NCBI RefSeq assembly: GCF_003177035.1
Contig: NZ_CP029488.1
Location: 2,170,001-2,234,000, forward strand
Direction: 5' to 3'
Length of the DNA: 64,000 nt
From: Salinisphaera sp. LB1
Lineage (GTDB): Bacteria > Pseudomonadota > Gammaproteobacteria > Nevskiales > Salinisphaeraceae
A program made the position numbers and the translations under genes. Below the pieces are notes generated by a model, which saw only the letters and a program-made list of their open reading frames with translations, had not been told where the DNA came from and made no database searches. This document shows positions 33,774 to 42,338 of the stretch, piece by piece. The first letter of the stretch is position 1. Each line of letters begins with the position of its first letter.

Positions 33774-35162
33774 GCGACATGATCGCACGGCGCGCGTGGC
33801 GCGGTGGTGTTCGAGTCGGGGCGCCGGGGCGTGCGCGCGCCCGGCTTGTCGGGCTTCGGCCGTTTCATGCGGGGCGGCGCGGATAGCGTACGATCTGCGT
33901 TGGTCGGTTGGGCTGATGATGTGCTCGGTCAACAGGGTACGAAGCACGATCCGCAGTTCCATGTGTGCGAATGCGGCGCCGATGCACCGGCGCGCCCCAC
34001 CGCCGAACGGGATCAGTTCGTAGGGATCGGGGCGTTGGTCGATAAAGCGCTCGGGGCGGAAGCGGTGCGGCGCGTCGAACAGGCGCGGGTCGGTCTGGAC
34101 CAGTGAAATGCCGATCATGATGTGCATGCCGCGCGGCACGCGCCAGCGACCGATGGCGTAGCCGTCGGCGAGCACCTTGCGGAAGGTCATCGCGATCACC
34201 GGACGCGTGCGCTGCACTTCGTTGATGAAGGCGTTCAAAAGCGCGTCGTCGCCGTCGTCGACGGCCGTGACCAGTTTCGCCATGAACGCGGGATGACGAC
34301 GCAGTCGTTCGACAGCCCAGGCGAGCGTTGTGGCGGTGGTCTCGTGGCCAGCGGTGAGCAGGGTAATGAGTTCGTCGGCAATCTCGCCGTTGCTCATCGG
34401 CGTGCCGTCGTCGTAGCGTGCCCCGATGAGCATGGCGAGAATATCGTGGCGCGCCGCGATGTCCGGATCGGCTCGCGCACGCTCGATCAGCCGGCCGACG
34501 ATGGCGTCGTACTCGGCACGCATGCGGTTGAAGCGGCCCCAGGGGGCGAGGCCGAACAGGTCCCATTCGGGAATCGGTGTGGCCGCCAGGACAGAGCCGA
34601 GCTTGACCATGCGCGGCAGCAGGCCCCGCAAGGTGTTCAGATCCTCGCCTTCGGCCCCGAAGACCGTGCGCAGGATGATGTTGAGCGTGATCGCGTTCAT
34701 GGCCGGCAGGCTGGCCATGGGTTGGCCGGCCGGCCAGGCGGCCATGCCGGCGCGCGCTTCCTCGGCCATCAAGACGCGATATTCGGCCAGACGACTGCCG
34801 TGGAAGGCCGGGGTGAGCAGCTTGCGCTGCGCGCGATGCGATTCGCCGGAGCGGGCGAATAGCGAGCCCGAGCCCATGACGCGACCGAGATTGGGTTCCA
34901 TATTGCCGAGATCGGCTGGATCGGCCTTGAAGATCTGGCGCACTTCGCCCGGTTCGCTGATGACTAGACATTGGCCGAACAACGGCAGCTTGAGCGTGAA
35001 ATCCGGCCCGTACTGGGCGCGGCGCTGATCGAGCGACATCGACTGGCTGCGATCGAACCGAGCCCGCAGCATTCGCAGCAGGAAAGGGGCCTTCGGGCCG
35101 TCCGGCAACACATAAGCGGCGGGCGGGGGATCGATCTCGCTGGCGGCTGAGTCGCGACGCAT
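32382..35162 (-). CDS. Cytochrome P450 in frame with DbpA-type DEAD-box helicase (apparent fusion)
   Basis: One uninterrupted frame of 926 residues. Residues 1 to about 450 are a cytochrome P450: the I-helix oxygen-binding motif LLTAGHETTATTLAW, the ExxR motif (NEVQRTRP) and the heme-ligand loop PFGGGARRCIGAAF are all present. The next residues (HETAEARQAG onward) are an Ala/Arg-rich stretch without P450 similarity that leads with no stop codon into MNDFTELALRQ, the normal start of a DbpA helicase. The ATG at 35162 has GGGAG 7-8 bases upstream. This may be a real fusion, a readthrough from loss of the P450 stop, or an assembly error; no natural P450-helicase fusion is known to me. The P450 substrate is unknown. 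Confidence 0.7.
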   Translation of the reverse strand: MRRDSAASEIDPPPAAYVLPDGPKAPFLLRMLRARFDRSQSMSLDQRRAQYGPDFTLKLPLFGQCLVISEPGEVRQIFKADPADLGNMEPNLGRVMGSGSLFARSGESHRAQRKLLTPAFHGSRLAEYRVLMAEEARAGMAAWPAGQPMASLPAMNAITLNIILRTVFGAEGEDLNTLRGLLPRMVKLGSVLAATPIPEWDLFGLAPWGRFNRMRAEYDAIVGRLIERARADPDIAARHDILAMLIGARYDDGTPMSNGEIADELITLLTAGHETTATTLAWAVERLRRHPAFMAKLVTAVDDGDDALLNAFINEVQRTRPVIAMTFRKVLADGYAIGRWRVPRGMHIMIGISLVQTDPRLFDAPHRFRPERFIDQRPDPYELIPFGGGARRCIGAAFAHMELRIVLRTLLTEHIISPTDQRRSYAIRAAPHETAEARQAGRAHAPAPRLEHHRATRAVRSCRMNDFTELALRQELIDSASARGFARPTPIQAQTLPAILDGADVLGQADTGSGKTAAFGFGLLNKLVVDLARTQALVLCPTRELADQVSQALRQFAAAIPNVKLMTLCGGAPMRAQVNSLGQPPHIVVGTPGRVLAHLRRESLDTSALQTLVLDEADRMLDMGFIADIEAIVGYLPGQRQTLLFSATWPEAIRDISSRLQRNPKQITATRGESPPLRIAQVFHLVDDADKLTALERVLADSKRRQKTFSQALVFCNRRADVDRVCAHLNKRGVSALALHGDREQRERDEVLLRFANQSCAVLVATDVAARGLDIASLPLVVSVDLARDIDTHTHRIGRTGRAGESGRAVSFCTPRERERAERIAVAAGIRLNWSRWPDNDGSARAEPPMTTLVIQGGRRDKLRPGDILGALTGEGGLNGDEVGKIEITPMRAYVAVARSRAKPARDRLRQSGIKGRRFRVGVLGD

Positions 35163-35373
35163 GAAACGTCTCCCGGTCGAGCGTGGTTCGAAATTACGCC
35201 GGCTGTCCGTAGAAAGCAATCAGTGGAGAATGTAAAGGTTGGCTATGCATGCGGTCGTCAAATCCGTGGTGCCGGTGTTGGACGGTGGCCGCCCGGGCGG
35301 CGAAAACGGCACAGGCCACGTCGGCTCTGAGCCCCGTGACCTGTGTTTTGTGTCGCCCTAATGGGATTGGGCG

Positions 35374-35967
35374 CTACGGCATCAGCACCTTGTTGATGAC
35401 GTGAACCACGCCGTTCGACTGGGTCACATCGGCCTGGGTGACGGTCGCCGTATTGCCCTGGGCGTCGGTCACCGTGAGGTTGCCGTTTTGCATGCTGAAG
35501 GTGAGCGGCTCGCCTTCCACGGTTTTCATTTCCAGCATCGCCTGGTCGCCGTTGGCGGCGATCATGTGCATCAGCGACGTCGAATCATAGTCACCGCTGA
35601 TCACGTGGTACGTGAGTATTTTTTGCAGCTGGGCCTTGTTGGCAGGTTTGAGCAGGGTCGCAACAGTGCCGTCGGGCAAGGCGTCGAAGGCTGAGTTGGT
35701 GGGCGCGAATACGGTGAACGGGCCCGGCCCCGACAGCGTGCCGGCCAGGCCGGCGGCCTTGACCGCGGCAACGAGGGTGGTCAGAGTCGCAGCCTGTGAT
35801 GCGTTTTGTACGATGGTCTTCGATGCATACATCGGCGCGCCGCCCACCATGGGCGCCTGGTTTTGCATGCCACTGGCCGTTGCAACGCCCGCACCGAAGG
35901 CGAAGATGCTGCAACCGAGCAGGGTGGAAACAACCGCAGTGCCGATTCTTCTGGCTATTGTGTTCAT
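35374..35967 (-). CDS. Secreted fasciclin-domain protein
   Basis: A 197-residue exported protein. It has a signal peptide (IARRIGTAVVSTLLG to ATASG) followed by a single fasciclin (FAS1/BIgH3) domain with the H1 motif GPFTVFAPTNSAFDALP and the H2 motif NGVVHVINKVLMP at the very C-terminus; YHV lies in KILTYHVISGDY. Such proteins act in adhesion or surface interactions. The ATG at 35967 with AGGAGAG upstream was preferred over a start ten codons earlier. No operon partner is evident. Confidence 0.9.
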   Translation of the reverse strand: MNTIARRIGTAVVSTLLGCSIFAFGAGVATASGMQNQAPMVGGAPMYASKTIVQNASQAATLTTLVAAVKAAGLAGTLSGPGPFTVFAPTNSAFDALPDGTVATLLKPANKAQLQKILTYHVISGDYDSTSLMHMIAANGDQAMLEMKTVEGEPLTFSMQNGNLTVTDAQGNTATVTQADVTQSNGVVHVINKVLMP

Positions 35968-36423
35968 CAATCGCTCTCCTGAGCATACGGCGGCCAAACA
36001 GCCGCTCAGATGTTAGATCGACACACGCAACTGTTTCGGATGCGACCGGCCGTGAAATCGTTGCGCCGATGCGGCAGTAGACGGGTCGAGGTCGTCGCTA
36101 AAAAGATGAAATAACCGCGCCATACGATGTGCATCGGATGCAGGCCTTGGGTTGCCGCGCTTTTTTGCGTGGGCGGGCCTCGCGGTGTCGTGTGACGGTG
36201 GCGACTGCAAGCCGCAACTATTTCGTTCGCCCGCTCGCGAATTGGCATACACTCAACACGAGCTGCAGGCGGTGGCGCCCACGATTGCGAGTTGCGCATC
36301 CGACGGCCACGGGCCGCGTTCGAGAAGACGGCCCGGCGGGCCTTGGAGGCGCCGGGTGCACCCGGGCAGCATCGACGACAAGGCATTTGCCATTACCAGA
36401 ATGAACAGGCAGGAGCGTGTGTC
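35968..36423. other. Gap upstream of the fasciclin gene
   Basis: About 455 bases without a supported gene. Short overlapping frames on both strands are shadows without domains. It must hold the divergent promoters of the fasciclin gene and the small basic protein gene; none is clearly recognisable. Confidence 0.35.
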
Positions 36424-36534
36424 ATGAGCAAGGGAATGGATCGAAAGAAGCTGGACAAGAAGAAACCGACGCGGACCCTGAAGGAGAAACGCGCCGCCAA
36501 GGCGGCGAAGACCGAACAGAAGCGTTTTATCTGA
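36424..36534 (+). CDS. Small very basic protein (36 residues)
   Basis: A 36-residue Lys-rich protein beginning MSKGMDRKKLDKKK and ending QKRFI, with 14 lysines and no hydrophobic core. AGGAG lies 9 bases before the ATG, a better translation signal than those of the longer in-frame extensions upstream. Short proteins with the MSKGxDxKK opening and a KEKRAAK stretch recur in many proteobacteria, from my recollection; their function is unknown. Nucleic-acid or ribosome binding is a guess from charge alone. A strong hairpin follows the stop. Confidence 0.6.
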   Translation: MSKGMDRKKLDKKKPTRTLKEKRAAKAAKTEQKRFI

Positions 36535-36554
36535 TCGATCGGTACGGCGTCGGG

Positions 36555-36588
36555 GCCGGCAAGGCTCGACATGATGGGCCTTGCCGGC
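36555..36588 (+). terminator. Hairpin after the small basic protein gene
   Basis: GCCGGCAAGG (36555-36564) and CCTTGCCGGC (36579-36588) form a perfect 10-bp stem with a 14-base loop, 20 bases after the stop codon. No T-tract follows, so termination would be Rho-assisted or the stem may protect the mRNA end. Confidence 0.45.
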
Positions 36589-36721
36589 TCCGCGCGCCCC
36601 GCGCGTTAGATCGGGATTGCCGGCAGGGCCGCAGGGGCCGTGCTCGCGTTGGCTGTAGCAGCCTCAGGATGCGCCGCACGAGCGTGTGGGCCGGCGCGGT
36701 TCGATCCAGATGGGGCTTGTC

Positions 36722-37267
36722 ATGAGATGGAAGGGTGTACATCACGTCGAGTTCTCGGTTCTTCGCTATGAGGAATCGATTGCATTCTTCGACCGAATGT
36801 TCGGCTGGCTCGGCTATCGCAGCTTCTGGACGCTGGATATCGGTTATCGGTCCACGTATTACATGGCCCGTTTTCCGTTCTTCCACAGCTATATCGGGAT
36901 CCAGCCAGCCTCGGGCGGGGCCCCGTTGAGCTCAAGGAATCACTCGCCGGGGATTCATCACGTCGCCCTCTGGGCGAGAAACCGGCGCGAAGTGGACGCT
37001 TTCCACGAGGATTTCCTGTTGCACAACCGCGTCGAGGTTACCGATCCGCCCGCCGAGTATTCGGCCTACACGCCCGGTTACTATGCGGTTTTTTTCGACG
37101 ACCCCATCAGCGGCATACATTTCGAGCTGTGCCACACGCCGCTGCTGCCGTCGGTCGCGGCGGTCAGACGCTGGTTTCGTGCGTTGAAGGTGGAATGGAA
37201 ACAGCATCCGGAATGGCAGCGCCCGCCCTGGTCACAGGCGATGCGCCCATTGCCGTCGAAAAAATAA
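36722..37267 (+). CDS. VOC-superfamily (glyoxalase/dioxygenase-like) protein
   Basis: A 181-residue vicinal-oxygen-chelate protein. The opening GVHHVEFSVLRYEESIAFF and the central GIHHVALWARNRREVDAFH are the two beta-alpha-beta-beta-beta module starts, each with a candidate metal His, and the segment ending GIHFELCHTP supplies the usual terminal Glu. The ATG at 36722 precedes the domain directly; a start at 36710 is possible. VOC proteins include glyoxalases, extradiol dioxygenases and fosfomycin-type resistance enzymes; nothing here assigns a substrate. No operon partner. Confidence 0.8.
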   Translation: MRWKGVHHVEFSVLRYEESIAFFDRMFGWLGYRSFWTLDIGYRSTYYMARFPFFHSYIGIQPASGGAPLSSRNHSPGIHHVALWARNRREVDAFHEDFLLHNRVEVTDPPAEYSAYTPGYYAVFFDDPISGIHFELCHTPLLPSVAAVRRWFRALKVEWKQHPEWQRPPWSQAMRPLPSKK

Positions 37268-37376
37268 CAGGGCTGACCTGGCCGTAGGTGCCGTGTCGCG
37301 TCGGGGCGCGGCGATCCTGGCGCGATGCTTGGAAACGCGATCGCGACCGGTTCCCGGGCGGTAACCCTGCGACGGC

Positions 37377-37859
37377 TCAGAGGCAAAGCGCATCGCGGCT
37401 GACCGGGTCGACCGCGTCCGGCTCGGTTGCCGTGTGTTGCCGGACGACCAGGACCGAACGATCACTGTGCCGGACCACCTGGGCCGCCGTGCTGCCGAGC
37501 AGCACGTCCCAATGGACGGGGTTGTGTGAGGCCATGATGATCATGTCGGCATTGAAATGGTCGGCGCGCTGCACGATCGTACGCGCGATGGGGCCGATGC
37601 GGACCTCGATTTCCGGTGTCACGGCCTCACCGAGCCATTTCCGGGCCACGTGCTCGAGCTGGTCGTAGGCGAGACTGCCGATATCGTTCAGTTCGTCGAG
37701 GCCGACGAACGGCAGCACGCCGGCCGTGATTTCGGGAATGACGGTCAGTAGGATGACGTGAGCCGGCTTCGAGTCCGCGATGCGTTCCACGGCAGCGAAG
37801 ATGCTCTTGAAAGTGGACGCCTGATTGAGATCGAGCGGTACGAGCAGGGTCTGTTGCAT
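37377..37859 (-). CDS. Universal stress protein (UspA family)
   Basis: A 160-residue single-domain Usp. It opens MQQTLLVPLDLNQAS; the nucleotide-binding region is recognisable in DMIIMASHNPVHWDVLLGSTAAQVVRH, followed by SDRSVLVVR. The ATP-binding motif is normally G-2x-G-9x-G-S/T; here the first glycines are replaced (ASHNPVHW), so it may belong to the non-ATP-binding UspA-like class. The neighbouring heme gene is divergent, with about 180 bp between. Confidence 0.88.
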   Translation of the reverse strand: MQQTLLVPLDLNQASTFKSIFAAVERIADSKPAHVILLTVIPEITAGVLPFVGLDELNDIGSLAYDQLEHVARKWLGEAVTPEIEVRIGPIARTIVQRADHFNADMIIMASHNPVHWDVLLGSTAAQVVRHSDRSVLVVRQHTATEPDAVDPVSRDALCL

Positions 37860-38043
37860 AGCGACGGTTCCAACGGTCCGGGGTTCCAGTTTCGCCGCGC
37901 GCGGATGCCGCGGGCTTGATGTGGGTCAACCCGGCAACGGATGGGAGCGCCGGGCTGGATGGCTGGAATGTCCCGGTCATCTGCCGTAACACCTGCCGCT
38001 CGGATGCTTATACTAAAGCCTGATTTTCCGAACGTGAGGCGTT

Positions 38044-39441
38044 ATGCCCGAGGCCTTTGACCGAGACGTGCTGGTGGTCGGCGGTGGCGCCACCGGACTG
38101 GCAGCGGCGTGGTCGTTGGCCAAGGCCGGTCGACAGGTCGCGCTGCTGGAAGCCTCGGACCGGGTCGGCGGTGCCCTGCGCAGCGAGCGCATGGGCGAAT
38201 GGCAGATCGAGCACGGTCCGAACACCGTGATCATGAAGCCGCCGCTGTATGCCCTGGTCCGCGAGCTGTCGCTGCTGGGCGAGGCCCAGCCCGCGAACCC
38301 GAATAGTCGCAAGCGCTTCGTCGCACTCGACGGACAGCCGGTGGCGCTGCCGACGCGGATCTGGAACGCGCCGGGCAACCCACTGATCGGCTGGCGCGGC
38401 TGGGGCAGTCTGCTGCGTGAGCCGTTCGTCGGGCGCGGCCCCTCGGATGACGAAAGCCTGGCGACGTTCGTGACCCGCCGGCTGGGAACCCAGGTGCTCG
38501 AGCGTCTGGTCGATCCGTTCGTGTCGGGCGTCTACGCGGGCGACCCGCAACGCTTGTCGGCCGCGGCCGCCATGCCGCGGCTGGTCGAACTCGAGCGCGC
38601 GCACGGCTCGTTGATTCGCGGCGGGTTGTCACGGCTGTTGACCTCGAACCGCGAGCCGGCGTCGATGCCGCGTGAATGGCGCGGCAAGTTGCTGAGTTTC
38701 CCGCAGGGGCTGCAACGGCTCGCCGATCGATTGGCCGAGGTTATCGCCACGCGTCCCAATGCCACTCTGGCCTGCAATTGCCGGATCCAGCGCGTCGCGC
38801 GCGAAGGGGCATACTGGGTGGCCGAGGATGATGCCGGCCGCCGCTGGCGGGCGCCCGAGCTCGTGTTGGCGGTTCCCGCGTATGTCGCCGCGCGTCTGCT
38901 GGCGCCGCTGGACCCGGCGCTGGCCGGGCCGTTGGCGGCTATCGTCTATCCGCCGGTGAATATCGTATCGCTCGGATTTCGGCGCGCCGATATCGCGCAT
39001 CCGCTCGACGGTTTCGGGCTGTTGATCCCGCATGTCGAACAACGCCAGACGCTGGGCGTGTTGTTCCCATCGTCGTTGTTCCCGAACCGTGCGCCCGCAG
39101 GGCACCATCTGCTCAGCGTGTTTCTGGGCGGGCGCCGTTCGCCCGGGATCACGGACGAGGACGATGCCACGCATATTGGCCAGGCCATCGCCGATCTGAG
39201 CGATCTGCTGGGGATCCGCGGTGCGCCCGTCTGGCAGCGCGTCGTGCGTTGGCCGCAGGCGATTCCACAGTATGAGATCGGCCACCTCGACCGCCTGGCT
39301 GCCGTCGACGCCGCTCTGGCCCGTCACCCCGGGCTATCGCTCGCTGGCAACTGGCGCGACGGCATCGCCGTGGGCGATTGTCTGGACAACGGTCGGCGTG
39401 TCGGCGAGCGCGTTGCTGCGCGTGCCGGGCCGTCATCCTGA
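38044..39441 (+). CDS. hemG: Protoporphyrinogen oxidase (HemY/PPOX type)
   Basis: A 465-residue FAD enzyme that oxidises protoporphyrinogen IX to protoporphyrin IX in heme synthesis, using oxygen, at the membrane surface. The FAD-binding opening is VLVVGGGATGLAAAWSLAKAG, with DRVGGALRSER next and a PPOX-type IEHGPNTV segment; the C-terminal FAD motif is SLAGNWRDGIAVGDCLDNGRR. GAGG lies shortly before the ATG. It is followed 13 bp later by the hydroxypyruvate isomerase gene, probably one transcript. The symbol hemG is used in its broad sense; some databases call this oxygen-dependent type hemY. Confidence 0.88.
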   Translation: MPEAFDRDVLVVGGGATGLAAAWSLAKAGRQVALLEASDRVGGALRSERMGEWQIEHGPNTVIMKPPLYALVRELSLLGEAQPANPNSRKRFVALDGQPVALPTRIWNAPGNPLIGWRGWGSLLREPFVGRGPSDDESLATFVTRRLGTQVLERLVDPFVSGVYAGDPQRLSAAAAMPRLVELERAHGSLIRGGLSRLLTSNREPASMPREWRGKLLSFPQGLQRLADRLAEVIATRPNATLACNCRIQRVAREGAYWVAEDDAGRRWRAPELVLAVPAYVAARLLAPLDPALAGPLAAIVYPPVNIVSLGFRRADIAHPLDGFGLLIPHVEQRQTLGVLFPSSLFPNRAPAGHHLLSVFLGGRRSPGITDEDDATHIGQAIADLSDLLGIRGAPVWQRVVRWPQAIPQYEIGHLDRLAAVDAALARHPGLSLAGNWRDGIAVGDCLDNGRRVGERVAARAGPSS

Positions 39442-39454
39442 AAGGGCGTTCGAT

Positions 39455-40237
39455 ATGCCGCGTTTCGCTGCCAATCTCAGCCTCATGTTCAACGAAGTCG
39501 ACTTCATTGCGCGCTTTCAGCGCGCCGCGCGAGCGGGTTTCGCGGCTGTGGAGTTTCTGTTTCCCTATGCCCACGACGCCGACGAGATCGCCCGCCAGCT
39601 CGCTGCGCACGATCTCGATCTGGTGCTGTTCAATGCCCCGCCGGGGGATTGGCAGGCCGGGGAGCGCGGCCTTGCTGCATTGCCCGGGCGCCAGGCCGAG
39701 TTTCGAGCGGGGATCGAAGACGCTCTGATTCATGCCGAGCGGCTGCACTGCCCGCGGGTGCACGTCATGGCCGGCAACATGGCCGCGCCGGCGGATTTCG
39801 ATGCCATGCACGAGACGTTTCTCGACAATCTCGCGCATGCGGCGCGCCGGTTTGCCGAGTACGGCATCACCGCGCTCATCGAGCCGATCAACACGCGCGA
39901 CATGCCGGCGTACTTCCTGAGCCGGCAGGCGGCCGCGCATGCGATCGTGCATGAGCTCGGGGCGACGAACGTGGCGGTGCAGATGGATTTCTATCATGCC
40001 CAGATCATGGACGGCGATGTCTGGGACACGTTCCGGGCCGGCCGGGATCGCATCGGCCATATCCAGATCGCGGGCGTGCCCGAGCGGCACGAACCCGACG
40101 ACGGCGAACTCAACTACCCGTGGTTGTTCGAGCGGCTCGACGCGGCAGGTTATGCCGGCTGGATCGGCTGTGAATATACCCCGCGCGATGACACGGAAGC
40201 CGGGCTGGCGTGGTTTGCCCCCTGGCGCCGGGGCTGA
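39455..40237 (+). CDS. hyi: Hydroxypyruvate isomerase family protein (Hyi/OtnI)
   Basis: A 260-residue TIM-barrel isomerase interconverting hydroxypyruvate and tartronate semialdehyde, or a related 2-oxo-tetronate. The opening RFAANLSLMFNEVDFIARF and closing IGCEYTPRDDTEAGLAW are close to Hyi; the two catalytic glutamates are in ALIEPINTRDMP and GCEYTP, and VAVQMDFYHAQIMDGDV holds metal ligands. The ATG at 39455 was chosen because the longer frame overlaps the heme gene. No glyoxylate carboligase gene is adjacent. Confidence 0.85.
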   Translation: MPRFAANLSLMFNEVDFIARFQRAARAGFAAVEFLFPYAHDADEIARQLAAHDLDLVLFNAPPGDWQAGERGLAALPGRQAEFRAGIEDALIHAERLHCPRVHVMAGNMAAPADFDAMHETFLDNLAHAARRFAEYGITALIEPINTRDMPAYFLSRQAAAHAIVHELGATNVAVQMDFYHAQIMDGDVWDTFRAGRDRIGHIQIAGVPERHEPDDGELNYPWLFERLDAAGYAGWIGCEYTPRDDTEAGLAWFAPWRRG

Positions 40238-40405
40238 AAGGCCGCAACGGCCCGAAACGGCGGCGCCTGCTGGGGGCTGCGACAAGATGGGCGCCGGCGC
40301 GAGCCGCGGTGAAACGGCAACACGCCGCAGCGGCGTTGACAGCCGAGTGGCGGCGCCGTAGCTTCTAACTCCGTTGTTACCGGATGTTGGCTCGACCGCA
40401 CAGCC

Positions 40406-40498
40406 ATGCTGTTCAATCTCATCAACGTACGCATCGTAGGCGCCCTGGTGGTACTCGTATCCACCGGGGGTTTTGGCGTGCGTGAGGCGATGACATAG
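40406..40498 (+). CDS. ilvL: ilv operon leader peptide (attenuation control)
   Basis: A 30-codon frame, MLFNLINVRIVGALVVLVST then GGFGVREAMT and a TAG stop. It contains 12 branched-chain codons (4 Leu, 2 Ile, 6 Val), packed mainly into its first 18 codons, just as in the ilvL/ivbL leaders of enteric bacteria. It ends 30 bases before a strong terminator hairpin that precedes the acetolactate synthase genes. Ribosome stalling when Ile/Val/Leu-tRNA is scarce should disrupt the terminator. Confidence 0.85.
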   Translation: MLFNLINVRIVGALVVLVSTGGFGVREAMT

Positions 40499-40528
40499 AC
40501 CGACATCCGATCACCCAGCACTCCGAAG

Positions 40529-40562
40529 CCCCCGGCACCGCAAGGTTCCGGGGGTTTTTTTT
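40529..40562 (+). terminator. Rho-independent attenuator of the ilvGM operon
   Basis: CCCCCGGCACC pairs with GGTTCCGGGGG (one mismatch) around a GCAA loop, followed by eight T residues (40555-40562). It lies between the leader peptide and ilvG, the classic attenuator arrangement. Confidence 0.9.
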
Positions 40563-40601
40563 GGCCGGTCGACCGGCAAGACGATCAATGGAAGACAGGC
40601 G

Positions 40602-42335
40602 ATGAACGCAGCACAACAAATCCTGGAAATCTTCGAGGCGCACGGCATCGATACCGTGTTCGGTTACCCCGGCGGTTGCATCATGCCGCTGTACGACGCG
40701 CTGGTGGATAGCGCCGGGGTCACCCACGTGCTGTGCCGGCACGAACAGGGTTGCGCGCTCGCCGCCGATGGCTATGCCCGATCCAGCGGCCGGGTCGGCG
40801 TGGCCATTGCCACCTCGGGCCCGGGCGCGACCAACCTGATCACCGGCGTCGCCAACGCGCACCGCGATTCGGTGCCGATGGTGGTGATCACCGGGCAAAC
40901 GCCCTCGACCCTGATCGGCACGGATGCCTTCCAGGAAGTCGACGTGCTCGGCATGACGCTGGATATCGTCAAGCACAGTGCGCTCGTGACCCGGCCCGAA
41001 GACGTCGGCCCGGCCATCGACCAGGCGCTGCGGCTGGCGGCGAGCGGCCGGCCGGGGCCGGTCTGGATCGATATCCCGAAGGATGTGCTACAGGGTGAGG
41101 TGACAGTCGCGGCGCGCATTGCAGCGGCCGAGCCCCGGCGTGCGCCGGCCCGTGGCCCGGCGCACGCGGAACTCGCGGCCATCCTCGATCTGTTGCGCCG
41201 GGCGCGGCGGCCGTTGCTCTACAGCGGTGGCGGCGTGAGCCGCGGCGGCGCCGAGGCGGCATTCCGGGATTTTGTGGCGGCCTCGGGCCTGCCGCATGTG
41301 CACAGCCTCAACGGCATCGGCAACGCCGGACGCGCGTCCGCCGAGGATCTGGGCATGCTCGGCATGCATGGTTCGAAGGCGGCCAATCAGGCGGTCGATG
41401 CCTGCGATCTGCTGTTGGTGGTGGGCGCGCGGCTCGACGACCGGGCCACCGGGCGCCTGGACGGTTTTGCGCCGAATGCACGGCTGATCCATCTCGATAT
41501 CGACGCCGCCGAACTGAACAAGCGGCGCGGCGCCGAGTTTGCCCTGCGCGGCGAACTCACCCCCACGCTGTCGGATCTGGCCGCGGTGTTGGCCGAGCGC
41601 CCGCTGGCGATCGCGGCCTGGCGGCGCCAGTGCCGGGATTGGCGCGCACGAGATGGTTTCAAGGCCACGAGGCCCGTCGATCCGGCGGCGCCGGTCGCGG
41701 GCCCGGCGTTCGTGCGGGCGCTGTCGGCTGCCGCCCCCGCCGACGCCATCGTCGCCTGTGATGTGGGTCAGCATCAGATGTGGGTGGCCCAGCATTTCGT
41801 CTTCGATGCGCCGCGCAATCATCTGAGCAGCGGCGGCCTGGGCACGATGGGCTATGGCCTGCCGGCGGCGATCGGCGCCCAGTTCGCGCATCCAGCGCGC
41901 ACGGTCATCAACGTCGCCGGCGATGGCTCGTTCATGATGAACGTCCAGGAGTTGGCCACGATCCGCCGGCATCGTCTGCCGGTGAAGATTGTGCTCGCCG
42001 ACAATGCCTGCCTGGGTCTGGTGCGCCAGCAGCAGGAGCTGTTCTATGCCAACCGCGAAAGCCAGATCGATCTGGACGACAATCCCGACTTCGCCGCGCT
42101 CGTGGCCGCCTTCGATATCCCGACGCATCGGGTGACCTGCTGGGGCGAGATCGAATCCGGCCTGCGGACCCTGTTCGCCACCCCCGGTGCGGCCTTGTTG
42201 CACGTCGCGATCGACCGCGCGGACAACGTGTGGCCGACCGTCGCGCCCGGCCGCTCCAACCGCGAGATGCTGCACGCCGCATCGTTGTCACCCCAACCGC
42301 TGACCGCTGCCAGGCGGTCGATCGCCGAGGCCTGA
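40602..42335 (+). CDS. ilvG: Acetolactate synthase large subunit
   Basis: A ThDP-dependent acetohydroxyacid synthase catalytic subunit of 577 residues, for the first common step of valine/leucine and isoleucine synthesis. VFGYPGGCIMPLYDAL, CRHEQGCALAADGYAR (catalytic Glu), ATSGPGATNLITG and GTDAFQEVDVLGMTLD are E. coli IlvG-like; the ThDP/Mg motif is GDGSFMMNVQELATI with DNACLGLVRQQ downstream. It is paired with an IlvM-type small subunit 3 bp later, which supports IlvG rather than IlvB/IlvI. Expression should be attenuated by the leader upstream. Confidence 0.93.
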   Translation: MNAAQQILEIFEAHGIDTVFGYPGGCIMPLYDALVDSAGVTHVLCRHEQGCALAADGYARSSGRVGVAIATSGPGATNLITGVANAHRDSVPMVVITGQTPSTLIGTDAFQEVDVLGMTLDIVKHSALVTRPEDVGPAIDQALRLAASGRPGPVWIDIPKDVLQGEVTVAARIAAAEPRRAPARGPAHAELAAILDLLRRARRPLLYSGGGVSRGGAEAAFRDFVAASGLPHVHSLNGIGNAGRASAEDLGMLGMHGSKAANQAVDACDLLLVVGARLDDRATGRLDGFAPNARLIHLDIDAAELNKRRGAEFALRGELTPTLSDLAAVLAERPLAIAAWRRQCRDWRARDGFKATRPVDPAAPVAGPAFVRALSAAAPADAIVACDVGQHQMWVAQHFVFDAPRNHLSSGGLGTMGYGLPAAIGAQFAHPARTVINVAGDGSFMMNVQELATIRRHRLPVKIVLADNACLGLVRQQQELFYANRESQIDLDDNPDFAALVAAFDIPTHRVTCWGEIESGLRTLFATPGAALLHVAIDRADNVWPTVAPGRSNREMLHAASLSPQPLTAARRSIAEA

Positions 42336-42338
42336 GCC

